A stretch of DNA of 64,000 bases, taken from NCBI RefSeq assembly GCF_009601505.1, contig NZ_WITC01000085.1:145992-209991 (forward strand). The letters are read 5' to 3'. Of the stretch, positions 57,111-64,000 are shown piece after piece (position 1 is the first letter of the stretch; the number at the start of each line of letters is the position of its first letter). This stretch comes from Sinorhizobium terangae. GTDB taxonomy: Bacteria; Pseudomonadota; Alphaproteobacteria; Rhizobiales; Rhizobiaceae. The notes under the pieces were generated by a model. That model was not told the origin of the DNA, did not search any database, and was given only the letters and a program-made list of their open reading frames with translations. The position numbers and the translations under genes are program-made.

Positions 57111-57227
57111 TTACAGATTAAAGCCGCGATCTTGCTCGTTGCGGACACGCACTTCGCTGCGAAGCGCATGGATTGTGGCGACGGACATCGCGAAAAACAT
57201 TGTCATCGAAAACAGAGCAAGTCCCAT
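57111..57227 (-). CDS. small single-pass membrane protein (38 aa)
   Basis: Not recognised. ATG 57227, with AAGGA nine bases upstream; stop TAA at 57113-57111. Product: MGLALFSMTMFFAMSVATIH, one hydrophobic helix, then a basic and charged tail LRSEVRVRNEQDRGFNL. The gene is followed 75 bp later by a strong intrinsic terminator on the same strand, with no other gene it could serve. A 25-codon frame (57318-57241) with GGAG at proper spacing ends 13 bp upstream and could be a leader peptide. Confidence 0.65.
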   Translation of the reverse strand: MGLALFSMTMFFAMSVATIHALRSEVRVRNEQDRGFNL

Positions 57228-57456
57228 GGCCGTAATCCTTTCAGTTCCTAAAACGGCATGTCTCCAAAAAGGTTCCGTTCATTCTTGCCTCACGGTACAA
57301 CTTCTGGTGTGAAACCATCTTGAACACTCCATTCATCTAGCATTCATTCTTTCTTGCCTGCTGTTTCCGAGGGAACAGGCGAAAGCGCGGGCCGCGCTGC
57401 CCTTGCGGTCAGCCGCCTTCCGTGACAAAAGGCTTCACCAAACGGAAACAGGTGCG

Positions 57457-57951
57457 ATGACCACGGCTTTCTACCCCGGCTCCTTCGATCCGATGACGAA
57501 CGGGCATCTTGATGTGCTTGTGCAGGCACTGAACGTCGCGGCAAAGGTCATCGTGGCGATCGGCATTCATCCCGGAAAGGCGCCGCTCTTTTCCTTCGAA
57601 GAGCGCGCCGATCTCATCCGCCGCTCGCTGAACGAATCTCTGCCTGAAAGGGCAGGTGATATCGCCGTTGTTTCCTTCGATAATCTGGTGGTCGACGCGG
57701 CGCGCCGTCACGGCGCGACCCTGCTGGTGCGCGGCCTGCGCGACGGCACGGACCTCGATTACGAGATGCAGATGGCCGGCATGAACCGGCAGATGGCTCC
57801 GGACATCCAGACACTGTTTTTACCGGCGGGCACCGCATCGCGGCCCATTACGGCCACATTGGTCCGCCAGATCGCGGCGATGGGCGGCGACGTAAGCGCC
57901 TTCGTGCCCCGTGCGGTCCATCAGGCGCTGCAGGCGAAGCGTAAGGCCTGA
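57457..57951 (+). CDS. coaD: phosphopantetheine adenylyltransferase
   Basis: Adenylates 4'-phosphopantetheine in coenzyme A synthesis. 164 aa from ATG 57457 ([17 protein letters not shown]); 18 upstream in-frame codons are unsupported. The nucleotidyltransferase motif [15 protein letters not shown] (with T/HxGH-type NGH), [15 protein letters not shown] and the C-terminal [17 protein letters not shown] loop are present. The next gene, a cyclophilin, follows after 33 bp. Confidence 0.95.
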   Translation: MTTAFYPGSFDPMTNGHLDVLVQALNVAAKVIVAIGIHPGKAPLFSFEERADLIRRSLNESLPERAGDIAVVSFDNLVVDAARRHGATLLVRGLRDGTDLDYEMQMAGMNRQMAPDIQTLFLPAGTASRPITATLVRQIAAMGGDVSAFVPRAVHQALQAKRKA

Positions 57952-57984
57952 GCGCGGACAGCTCACACCACTCAGGGAGAAACC

Positions 57985-58557
57985 ATGAAAATCCTCCAAT
58001 TCGCTTTCGCAGGGGCCCTGGCGCTCGCCACCCTGACAGGGTCGGCCTTCGCGCAGTCGAGCGACAATGTGATCACGATCGAGCTGAAGGACGGCCCGGT
58101 CGTTGTCGAGCTGCGCCCGGACATCGCGCCGAAGCACGTTCAGCAGATCAAGGAGCTCGCTGCTGCAGGCGAATACGACAACGTTGCCTTTCATCGCGTG
58201 ATCAAGGGCTTCATGGCACAGACGGGCGACGTGCAATATGGAGATATGAAGGACGGCTATCAGGCCGAACTCGCTGGAACGGGTGGCTCCTCCAAACCCG
58301 ACCTGCCGGCGGAATTCTCCGACGTGCCCTTCGAGCGTGGTACAGTAGGCATGGCGCGCTCGCAGGATCCGAACAGCGCCAACTCGCAGTTCTTTATCAT
58401 GTTCGCGCCGGGTGACTTCCTCAACGGCCAGTATACGGTCGTCGGTAAGGTGGTCGAAGGCATGGAGAATGTCGACAAGATCAAGCTCGGGGATGACGCC
58501 AACAACGGCGCCGTCACCGATCCAGACCGTATGATCAGCGTCAAGGTCGGCAAGTAA
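57985..58557 (+). CDS. periplasmic cyclophilin-type peptidyl-prolyl isomerase
   Basis: 190 aa. Signal peptide MKILQFAFAGALALATLTGS-AFA followed by QSSD, so the mature domain acts in the periplasm. Cyclophilin motifs: VAFHRVIKGFMAQTGD (active Arg and Phe-Met-x-Gln), NSANSQFFIMFAP and LNGQYTVVGKVVEGME. GGGAGAAACC precedes the ATG. Paired with a cytoplasmic paralogue 22 bp downstream; the pair is often named ppiA/ppiB. Confidence 0.93.
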   Translation: MKILQFAFAGALALATLTGSAFAQSSDNVITIELKDGPVVVELRPDIAPKHVQQIKELAAAGEYDNVAFHRVIKGFMAQTGDVQYGDMKDGYQAELAGTGGSSKPDLPAEFSDVPFERGTVGMARSQDPNSANSQFFIMFAPGDFLNGQYTVVGKVVEGMENVDKIKLGDDANNGAVTDPDRMISVKVGK

Positions 58558-58579
58558 GTCAAACAGAAGGAGAAGAACC

Positions 58580-59089
58580 ATGGCCGAGATCAAGGATCCG
58601 GAAAACACGATCATCATGGAGACCACCAAGGGCAGGGTCGTGATCGAGCTTCTGCCGGACGTCGCTCCGGGTCATGTCGCTCGTATCAAGGAGCTGACTC
58701 GCGAGGGCGCCTATGATGGAGTCGTGTTCCATCGCGTGATCGAGGATTTCATGGCGCAGACCGGCGACGTGCAGTACGGAAAGACCGGCAGCGAACACTT
58801 CAATCCCGGCCGCGCGGGCATGGGCGGCTCCTCCAAGCCCGACCTCAAGGCCGAGTTCTCCGACAAGAGCCACGTGCGTGGCACGTGCTCGATGGCCCGC
58901 AGCCAGATGCCGAACTCGGCAAACTCGCAGTTCTTCATCTGCTTCACCGATGCTCCCTGGCTCAACAAGCAGTACTCGATCTGGGGCCAGGTAATCGAAG
59001 GCATGGAGAATGTCGACAAGATCAAGCGCGGCGAGCCGGTGCGTGACCCCGACACCATCGTGTCGATGCGGGTTGCCGCCGACGCCTGA
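58580..59089 (+). CDS. ppiB: cytoplasmic cyclophilin-type peptidyl-prolyl isomerase
   Basis: 169 aa without a signal peptide, starting MAEIKDPENTIIMETTKG behind AAGGAG. The same catalytic segments as its neighbour: VVFHRVIEDFMAQTGD, NSANSQFFICFTDAPWLN, YSIWGQVIEGMENVDKI. The two genes are tandem duplicates diverged in location (periplasm versus cytoplasm). A terminator follows. Confidence 0.93.
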   Translation: MAEIKDPENTIIMETTKGRVVIELLPDVAPGHVARIKELTREGAYDGVVFHRVIEDFMAQTGDVQYGKTGSEHFNPGRAGMGGSSKPDLKAEFSDKSHVRGTCSMARSQMPNSANSQFFICFTDAPWLNKQYSIWGQVIEGMENVDKIKRGEPVRDPDTIVSMRVAADA

Positions 59090-59106
59090 TTTGCGCTAAT
59101 GCACGG

Positions 59107-59150
59107 ACCCGCCCCGGTCGCGTCAAAAGACGCCGGGGCGGGTTTGCTTT
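59107..59150 (+). terminator. intrinsic terminator after ppiB
   Basis: ACCCGCCCCGG (59107-59117) pairs with CCGGGGCGGGT (59133-59143), extended inside by GTC/GAC around AAAA, followed by TTTGCTTTTG. Confidence 0.85.
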
Positions 59151-59165
59151 TGTCTGATACCATCG

Positions 59166-60248
59166 ATGCGCGTAGACCTGTTTGACTTCGACCTGCCGGA
59201 AACTTCCATTGCGCTGCGGCCCGCAAATCCGCGCGACAGCGCCCGCATGCTTGTCGTGCGGCCGGACGGCGAACCTGTCCTCGCCGACCACGGCGTTCTC
59301 GACCTGCCGTCGTTCCTGCGGCCCGGGGACGCACTCGTTTTCAACGACACCAAGGTGATACCGGCGCAGCTCGAAGGCCTTCGCAGGCGCAGCGATGAGA
59401 TCGTCACGCAGGTCTCGCTGACGCTGCATATGCGGGTCGCACCTGACCGCTGGAAGGCTTTCGCGCGACCGGCGCGCCGGCTGAAACCTGGTGACCGCAT
59501 CTCGTTCGGCCACGGCGGAAACAGCTGCCTGCTCGGCACGCTCGACGCCACTGTCGAAGAGAAGGCCGACGCTGGCGAGGTAACACTTCGCTTCGACCTT
59601 TCCGGACCGGCACTCGACGAGGCGATCATGGCCGTCGGCCATATCCCGCTGCCCCCCTATATCGCATCCAAACGTCCGGACGATGCGCGGGACCGAACTG
59701 ACTATCAGACCGTCTATGCGCGGGAAGAGGGAGCCGTCGCGGCACCGACCGCCGGATTGCATTTCACCGAACGCCTTTTCACAAGGCTAGACGAGGTCGG
59801 CATTGAGCGCCACTTCGTAACCCTGCACGTCGGTGCGGGGACCTTTTTGCCGGTCAAGACGGATGACACCGACGATCACGTGATGCACGAGGAAATCGGC
59901 CACGTGAGCGCGGCGACAGCCAACAGCCTGAATGCGGTGCGGGCGAGGGGCGGACGCATCGTCTGCGTCGGCACGACGTCGCTTCGACTGATCGAAAGCG
60001 CGGCAACGAAGGAAGGCGAAATCCGGCCCTGGTCCGGCGCGACCGGCATCTTCATCACGCCGGGCTATCGCTTCCGTGCGGTCGATATGCTGATGACAAA
60101 TTTCCATCTGCCGAAATCGACGCTTTTCATGCTTGTTTCGGCCTTCGCCGGGCTCGACACGATGCGTGCCGCCTATGCGCACGCGATCGCCGCCGGCTAC
60201 CGCTTCTATTCCTATGGCGATTCAAGCCTGCTTTTCCGGAAAAACTAG
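59166..60248 (+). CDS. queA: tRNA preQ1(34) S-adenosylmethionine ribosyltransferase-isomerase
   Basis: Adds an epoxycyclopentanediol ring from SAM to preQ1 in the tRNA wobble base, the step after Tgt. 360 aa. Family motifs: [20 protein letters not shown] start, [25 protein letters not shown] and [11 protein letters not shown]. No ribosome site is obvious. The stop TAG abuts the tgt ATG (TAGATG), so the two are co-translated. Confidence 0.97.
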   Translation: MRVDLFDFDLPETSIALRPANPRDSARMLVVRPDGEPVLADHGVLDLPSFLRPGDALVFNDTKVIPAQLEGLRRRSDEIVTQVSLTLHMRVAPDRWKAFARPARRLKPGDRISFGHGGNSCLLGTLDATVEEKADAGEVTLRFDLSGPALDEAIMAVGHIPLPPYIASKRPDDARDRTDYQTVYAREEGAVAAPTAGLHFTERLFTRLDEVGIERHFVTLHVGAGTFLPVKTDDTDDHVMHEEIGHVSAATANSLNAVRARGGRIVCVGTTSLRLIESAATKEGEIRPWSGATGIFITPGYRFRAVDMLMTNFHLPKSTLFMLVSAFAGLDTMRAAYAHAIAAGYRFYSYGDSSLLFRKN

Positions 60249-61379
60249 ATGACCGAGACGTTTCAATTCAAGCTGCTTGCAACCGACGGCAAGGCGCGCC
60301 GCGGCGAGGTTTCGATGCCGCGCGGCACGATCCGCACGCCTGCATTCATGCCTGTCGGAACCGTCGGCACGGTCAAGGCGATGTATCTTGACCAGGTGCG
60401 GGAACTCGGCGCCGACATCATCCTAGGCAACACCTATCATCTGATGCTGCGTCCCGGTGCCGAACGTGTTGCGCGGCTCGGCGGACTGCACAACTTCATC
60501 CGCTGGGAACGGCCGATCCTGACGGACAGCGGCGGCTTCCAGGTCATGTCGCTGTCCAGCCTGCGCAAGCTCAACGAGCAGGGCGTGACCTTCAAGAGCC
60601 ATGTGGACGGCGCGCTCTATCACATGTCGCCGGAACGTTCGATCGAGATCCAGGGATTGCTCGACAGCGACATCCAGATGCAGCTCGACGAGTGCGTGGC
60701 GCTGCCTGCCGAACCCAACGAAATCGAACGGGCGATGGAAATGTCGCTGCGCTGGGCGGAACGCTGCAAGGTGGCCTTCGGCGACCAGCCGGGCAAGGCC
60801 ATGTTCGGAATCGTCCAGGGCGGGGACCTTGCGAAACTGCGCGAGCGCTCGGCTCTTGCGCTCAGAGATCTTGATCTCAAGGGCTACGCCATCGGCGGGC
60901 TGGCCGTGGGCGAACCGCAGGACGTGATGCTCGACATGCTCGACGTCACATGCCCGGCACTGCCTGCCGAAAAGCCACGCTACCTGATGGGTGTCGGCAC
61001 ACCGGACGATATCCTGAAATCCGTCGCGCATGGCATCGACATGTTCGATTGCGTCATGCCGACCCGTTCCGGCCGCCATGGCCTGGCCTTCACCCGCTAC
61101 GGCCGCATCAATCTTCGAAACGCGCGCCACGCCGAAGACATGCGGCCACTCGACGAGCAATCGTCGTGCCCGGCCACACGCGACTACTCGCGCGCCTACC
61201 TGCATCATCTGATCCGCTCGAATGAATCGCTCGGGGGCATGCTGCTCAGCTGGAACAACCTGGCCTATTATCAGGAGCTGATGGCGGGCATCCGCAAGGC
61301 GATCGAGGAGGGGCGTTACGCCGATTTCATGGCGGAGACCCAGGAAAGCTGGAAACGCGGTGACTTGCCGCCCGTCTGA
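60249..61379 (+). CDS. tgt: tRNA-guanine transglycosylase (zinc site degenerate)
   Basis: Exchanges guanine 34 for preQ1 in GUN-anticodon tRNAs. 376 aa. Catalytic acids are present: Asp93 in [10 protein letters not shown] and the nucleophile Asp in [12 protein letters not shown] (about 264-267). In the C-terminal zinc region, however, E. coli Cys302, Cys307 and His333 align with Ser305, Thr310 and Asn336; only Cys304 (Cys307 here) is kept. The surrounding [11 protein letters not shown] is intact. It starts directly at the queA stop. Confidence 0.96.
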   Translation: MTETFQFKLLATDGKARRGEVSMPRGTIRTPAFMPVGTVGTVKAMYLDQVRELGADIILGNTYHLMLRPGAERVARLGGLHNFIRWERPILTDSGGFQVMSLSSLRKLNEQGVTFKSHVDGALYHMSPERSIEIQGLLDSDIQMQLDECVALPAEPNEIERAMEMSLRWAERCKVAFGDQPGKAMFGIVQGGDLAKLRERSALALRDLDLKGYAIGGLAVGEPQDVMLDMLDVTCPALPAEKPRYLMGVGTPDDILKSVAHGIDMFDCVMPTRSGRHGLAFTRYGRINLRNARHAEDMRPLDEQSSCPATRDYSRAYLHHLIRSNESLGGMLLSWNNLAYYQELMAGIRKAIEEGRYADFMAETQESWKRGDLPPV

Positions 61380-61394
61380 CCTCCTTTCAGCCTG

Positions 61395-61814
61395 TCAGAG
61401 TTGAGGGCCGGACGCGGTCTGCAGCATCATCACGCCATTGATCTTGTAGCTGCCATCCGGCTGATGAACGAGGTCATAGATCGCCGTCCAGTCCTTGCCG
61501 TCCGATCCCGAAATCAGGACCTCCTGGAACACCTCCTCGCCGACCACTTTCGAGCGACCGAAGGCGAAGTTGCCCGGGCGGTAGAGGTGCTGATAGCTGC
61601 GCTTGACCATGTCGAAAAAGGTGATCTTGTCCGGAAATTTTGTCCTGATAGCCGGCGAGGCGAAGGAATAGGCCGTCTCCGCATCGTCTTCCAGGAAAGC
61701 CTTGATCTGAGCGCGGATAATGGATTGTGCCGTATCGACAGGTTCATCGGCGAGGGCTGAGCCCGCTCCAATCGAAAGCGCCAGCCACAGTGCAACACAA
61801 ACGATCCTGACCAT
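61395..61814 (-). CDS. exported DUF4864 protein
   Basis: 139 aa from ATG 61814 (MVRIVCVALWLALSIGAGSALADEP), six bases after GGAGG; an upstream extension is unsupported. A cleavable signal peptide of about 21 residues is followed by a small domain: IIRAQIKAFLEDDAETAYSFASP, then YQHLYRPGNFAFG and YDLVHQPDGSYKINGV. The NTF2-like/DUF4864 pattern is recognised. Function unknown. Convergent with tgt (15-bp gap). Confidence 0.85.
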   Translation of the reverse strand: MVRIVCVALWLALSIGAGSALADEPVDTAQSIIRAQIKAFLEDDAETAYSFASPAIRTKFPDKITFFDMVKRSYQHLYRPGNFAFGRSKVVGEEVFQEVLISGSDGKDWTAIYDLVHQPDGSYKINGVMMLQTASGPQL

Positions 61815-62248
61815 GACTGGCCTCCATCCGTTACCCAACAAGGATAGGCTTGATGCCGGCGTCGGTAAGTGTCCCGTATCCACCAGATTACAACATTACT
61901 TGTCTCTAATATACAAATGTTCGTGTTATTTCAATGCAGTGTGTAATAAATCTAATGTAAGTCCGCAGGCATCATAACTTCGTGATGTCGTCATGGCGAA
62001 CGAATATCGGGTGGGTTGCGCGGCGCAGATCAAACAGAGCCGATCAGCCTTCCACGTAAATTGTGGGATCGAGCTAAGACGTCGCGGCAGTGCGCTCCAT
62101 CAGCTGATGAAGTCGTCGGCGATCGAGAAGGGTGAACTGCAAATAGCACTGCGACATCTAAAAGTCTCCAAGGGCAAGCCATTGTTTTCATTGGCATGTC
62201 GCACTTGGAAATAGAATGTACTCCTCCTACATCAATGTCACAGCTATT
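61815..62248. other. AT-rich junction region, possible older IS remnant
   Basis: GC drops markedly at about 61880-61980. No supported gene is seen; the frame 61993-62214 has weak composition and no ribosome site. TGCGACAT occurs on the plus strand (about 62149) and again inverted in ATGTCGCA (about 62190), the same core as in the inverted repeats of the neighbouring IS, which suggests a decayed related element. Confidence 0.45.
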
Positions 62249-64000
62249 TAAAGATGAGACAAAGTAGTCAAATTAGAAACGCGACGTCATCCTACTCCTT
62301 ATTACTTCGTTTGCAAGTTGCTATATTTACAAAGTACGCAGACGATAGCCGCCGGCCGGGTGGAGCTGGTCAGGGTTGCGCAGCCCGGTCGGCGGCGGAT
62401 GGCTCCAGCGGCAAGATAAACTTTAGCTTTGACACCCCGATCACTCCGCCGCCTTCAGCTGCGCAAGGGCTTGCTGGCGCTTGGCGATGACCACCGGATC
62501 CTTGGTAAAATCCGTCCTCCGGCCAGGCTTGGTGCCGCGCTTTTGGTAGCCATTGCTTTGGCTGCCGTCGCGTATGCCGAACATGTGGTCCGTCTGGCCG
62601 GTGCGGCGCGGCCCGCCCTTGCTGCGCTGTTGCTCTCGTCCGGCCTGCATCTCGGCGACCACGGCCAGCATGTCATCAAGGCGCTTGTTCTCGACCACCT
62701 CGGAGCGGTGCACCGACCGTAAGGTGTCGAAGGCTCTGTAGGGCAGGGACGTCCCCTCATGGGTGATCTCGAGGCGGCCGTCGGGATAGTCGCAGACAAT
62801 GAGCTTCTTGCCGGCGAGCGCCGTGGCGAGGTCGGTCGGATCGAGGATGAACATCACCTTGTCATAGCGCAGCGTCAGCGACTGCGACAGCTTGCGGACC
62901 TCCTTGCGGCACATGGCGCCATCGAGGTTCTCATGCGCGGCAAACGGCCGATGCATGTCCTTCGGATTGCGCGGCGCCTTGCCAAAGCGGCGATTGAAGT
63001 CGGCCATGAACTCCGGCGCATAGGCATTGGCCGCCGCGATCGAGTCGATGCCGCGCAGCCGCAGTTCCTTGACCAGCCGATCCTGCAGCGTCTGGTTGGC
63101 GCGCTCGACGCGCCCCTTGGCCTGCGGGGTATTGGCGCAGATGATGTCGATGTTGAGCTCATAAAGGGCCCGGCCGAACTGCGTCAGGCCACTGGTTCTG
63201 TCCTTCTTGGAAGCATGGGTGGTGCGGAAGATGCCATGCTTGTCGCTGTAGAAGGCGATCGGCTTGCCCCATTGCTGCAGATAGGCCTTCGTCGCGTGCA
63301 GATAGTCGAAGGTGTTCTCCGATCCGGCGAAGCGCAGATGCAAGAGCTTGCCGGTGGCATCGTCGATATAGACGAGCAGGGCGCATTTGGGTCCGCGGTT
63401 CTCGAACCACCAATGAAGCGAGCCGTCGATCTGAACGAGTTCGCCGAAACAATCGCGCCGGCCGCGCGGCTGGAAAACCCGCTTCTTGCGCTCGCGTCGC
63501 GACACCCAGATGCCGGCTTCCATCATCCACTGACGCAGCGTCTCCTTGCTGACGGCAATCCGGTGGCGTTCGAGCAGCTTCTCGGCGGCCAACGTCGGTC
63601 CAAAATCCAGGTAATGCTCACGCACCAGGTCGAGCACCAGGTTGCGGAAGTCCTCGCTGTAACGCCGGTTGCTCGGACGGCCGCGCTTCTTCGAGACGAG
63701 ACCGTCGGCGCCGGCCTGGTCATAGGCCTGCAACAGCCGGTGGACCTGACTGCGGCTAAGACGAAGCAACGCGGCCGCCTCGACGACGGTCAGGCTGCGC
63801 CCGCGAATCCGCTGGATCAGTTCAAGACGATGCAATTCCTTCTGCGACATGGTGATCAAACAAGACATGACGACTCCGAACGCTCATGGTCTCAACCACG
63901 CTTCACCTCGCCAGTCTTCCTTCCAAACGTTGACGTTTGACCAGCATCCCAAGAGGCGACGACTGTCGCATCTCTAACTGGCTCATATGTCGCATCTCTA
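62249..64000 (-). mobile_element. ISNCY-like insertion sequence
   Basis: About 1.75 kb. Left inverted repeat 62249-62285 (starts TAAAGATGAGACA) matches the reverse complement of 63965-64000 (starts TAGAGATGCGACA) at roughly 27 of 36 positions with one gap. Each end holds two copies of a GATGCGAC-like core. One transposase gene fills the interior. The right end falls exactly at the window edge, so the target duplication cannot be checked. Confidence 0.8.
62441..63868 (-). CDS. DDE transposase, ISNCY family type
   Basis: 475 aa, full length by appearance. N-terminal HTH (SLTVVEAAALLRLSRSQVHRLL, about 25-46) and an Arg/Lys-rich linker, then an RNase-H-like catalytic core with Asp148 (LVQIDGSLHWW), Asp209 (FYSDKHGIFR) and Glu255 (KGRVERANQTLQ). 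The C-terminal domain ends in a basic tail. Family naming is from recognition of this rhizobial transposase type; it also resembles IS481-like integrases. Met7 is an alternative start. Confidence 0.9.
   Translation of the reverse strand: MSCLITMSQKELHRLELIQRIRGRSLTVVEAAALLRLSRSQVHRLLQAYDQAGADGLVSKKRGRPSNRRYSEDFRNLVLDLVREHYLDFGPTLAAEKLLERHRIAVSKETLRQWMMEAGIWVSRRERKKRVFQPRGRRDCFGELVQIDGSLHWWFENRGPKCALLVYIDDATGKLLHLRFAGSENTFDYLHATKAYLQQWGKPIAFYSDKHGIFRTTHASKKDRTSGLTQFGRALYELNIDIICANTPQAKGRVERANQTLQDRLVKELRLRGIDSIAAANAYAPEFMADFNRRFGKAPRNPKDMHRPFAAHENLDGAMCRKEVRKLSQSLTLRYDKVMFILDPTDLATALAGKKLIVCDYPDGRLEITHEGTSLPYRAFDTLRSVHRSEVVENKRLDDMLAVVAEMQAGREQQRSKGGPRRTGQTDHMFGIRDGSQSNGYQKRGTKPGRRTDFTKDPVVIAKRQQALAQLKAAE

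Noticed and set aside
61993..62214. 73-codon plus-strand ORF near the IS
   Set aside because: Weak start context and no recognisable features; the region looks like decayed IS DNA.

Overview
The window is about 62% GC chromosomal DNA from an alphaproteobacterium of the Sinorhizobium/Ensifer group. Four things point there: the gene order lsrB-trxB / lrp-lpsC-lpsD-lpsE / lpsB-greA followed by carB; rhizobial control motifs (RirA, Irr and GAAC-N7-GAAC LexA boxes); AbcR-type tandem sRNAs next to a LysR gene; and intergenic palindromic repeats typical of Sinorhizobium. The species was assigned by recognition only, without any database search.

Layout. 1-588: 3'-truncated alpha/beta hydrolase. 643-8000: iron-sulfur cluster operon (cysteine desulfurase, sufB, sufC, sufD, sufS, sufT, sufA) behind a promoter carrying candidate RirA and Irr sites and closed by a terminator. 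8066-12670: glycine cleavage operon gcvT-gcvH-gcvP (minus strand) led by a tandem glycine riboswitch. 12840-13909: small Cys-containing exported protein plus a PCu(A)C copper chaperone. 14021-17264: accessory stretch with a secreted hydrolase, two very short paralogous lipoproteins, a mosaic repeat, an apparent IS-end relic, tRNA-Ala(CGC) and a cupin. 17497-21455: B12-dependent ribonucleotide reductase nrdJ with tandem NrdR boxes. 22026-30708: DUF72 protein, uvrA and ssb diverging around a LexA box, a MarC-family protein, gyrA. 30729-36033: LysR/NAD(P)-reductase pair, lytic transglycosylase, GNAT, and an ArsR/Old Yellow Enzyme pair. 36150-43795: two AbcR-like sRNAs, lsrB, trxB, lrp and the LPS-core glycosyltransferases. 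43976-50284: greA, an MFS exporter under a SoxR-like operator, a DUF6894 protein, carB. 50616-56976: zinc metallopeptidase, aldo/keto reductase with divergent LysR, a TetA-like MFS pump and a MATE pump, separated by palindromic repeats. 57111-61814: a 38-codon membrane-protein gene with its own terminator, coaD, two cyclophilins, queA-tgt, a DUF4864 protein. 61815-64000: AT-rich junction and an ISNCY-like insertion sequence whose right inverted repeat coincides with the window end.

Most genes are housekeeping. The regulatory layer is the richest part: iron (RirA/Irr), glycine (riboswitch), dNTP (NrdR), DNA damage (LexA), redox cycling (SoxR type) and envelope/symbiosis (LsrB with AbcR) can all be read from short sequence signals. 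No CRISPR array, prophage or toxin-antitoxin module was seen. The least explained observations are the paired mini-lipoproteins, the small-ORF/terminator unit before coaD, the degenerate zinc site in Tgt, and the SoxR-type promoter without an adjacent regulator gene.
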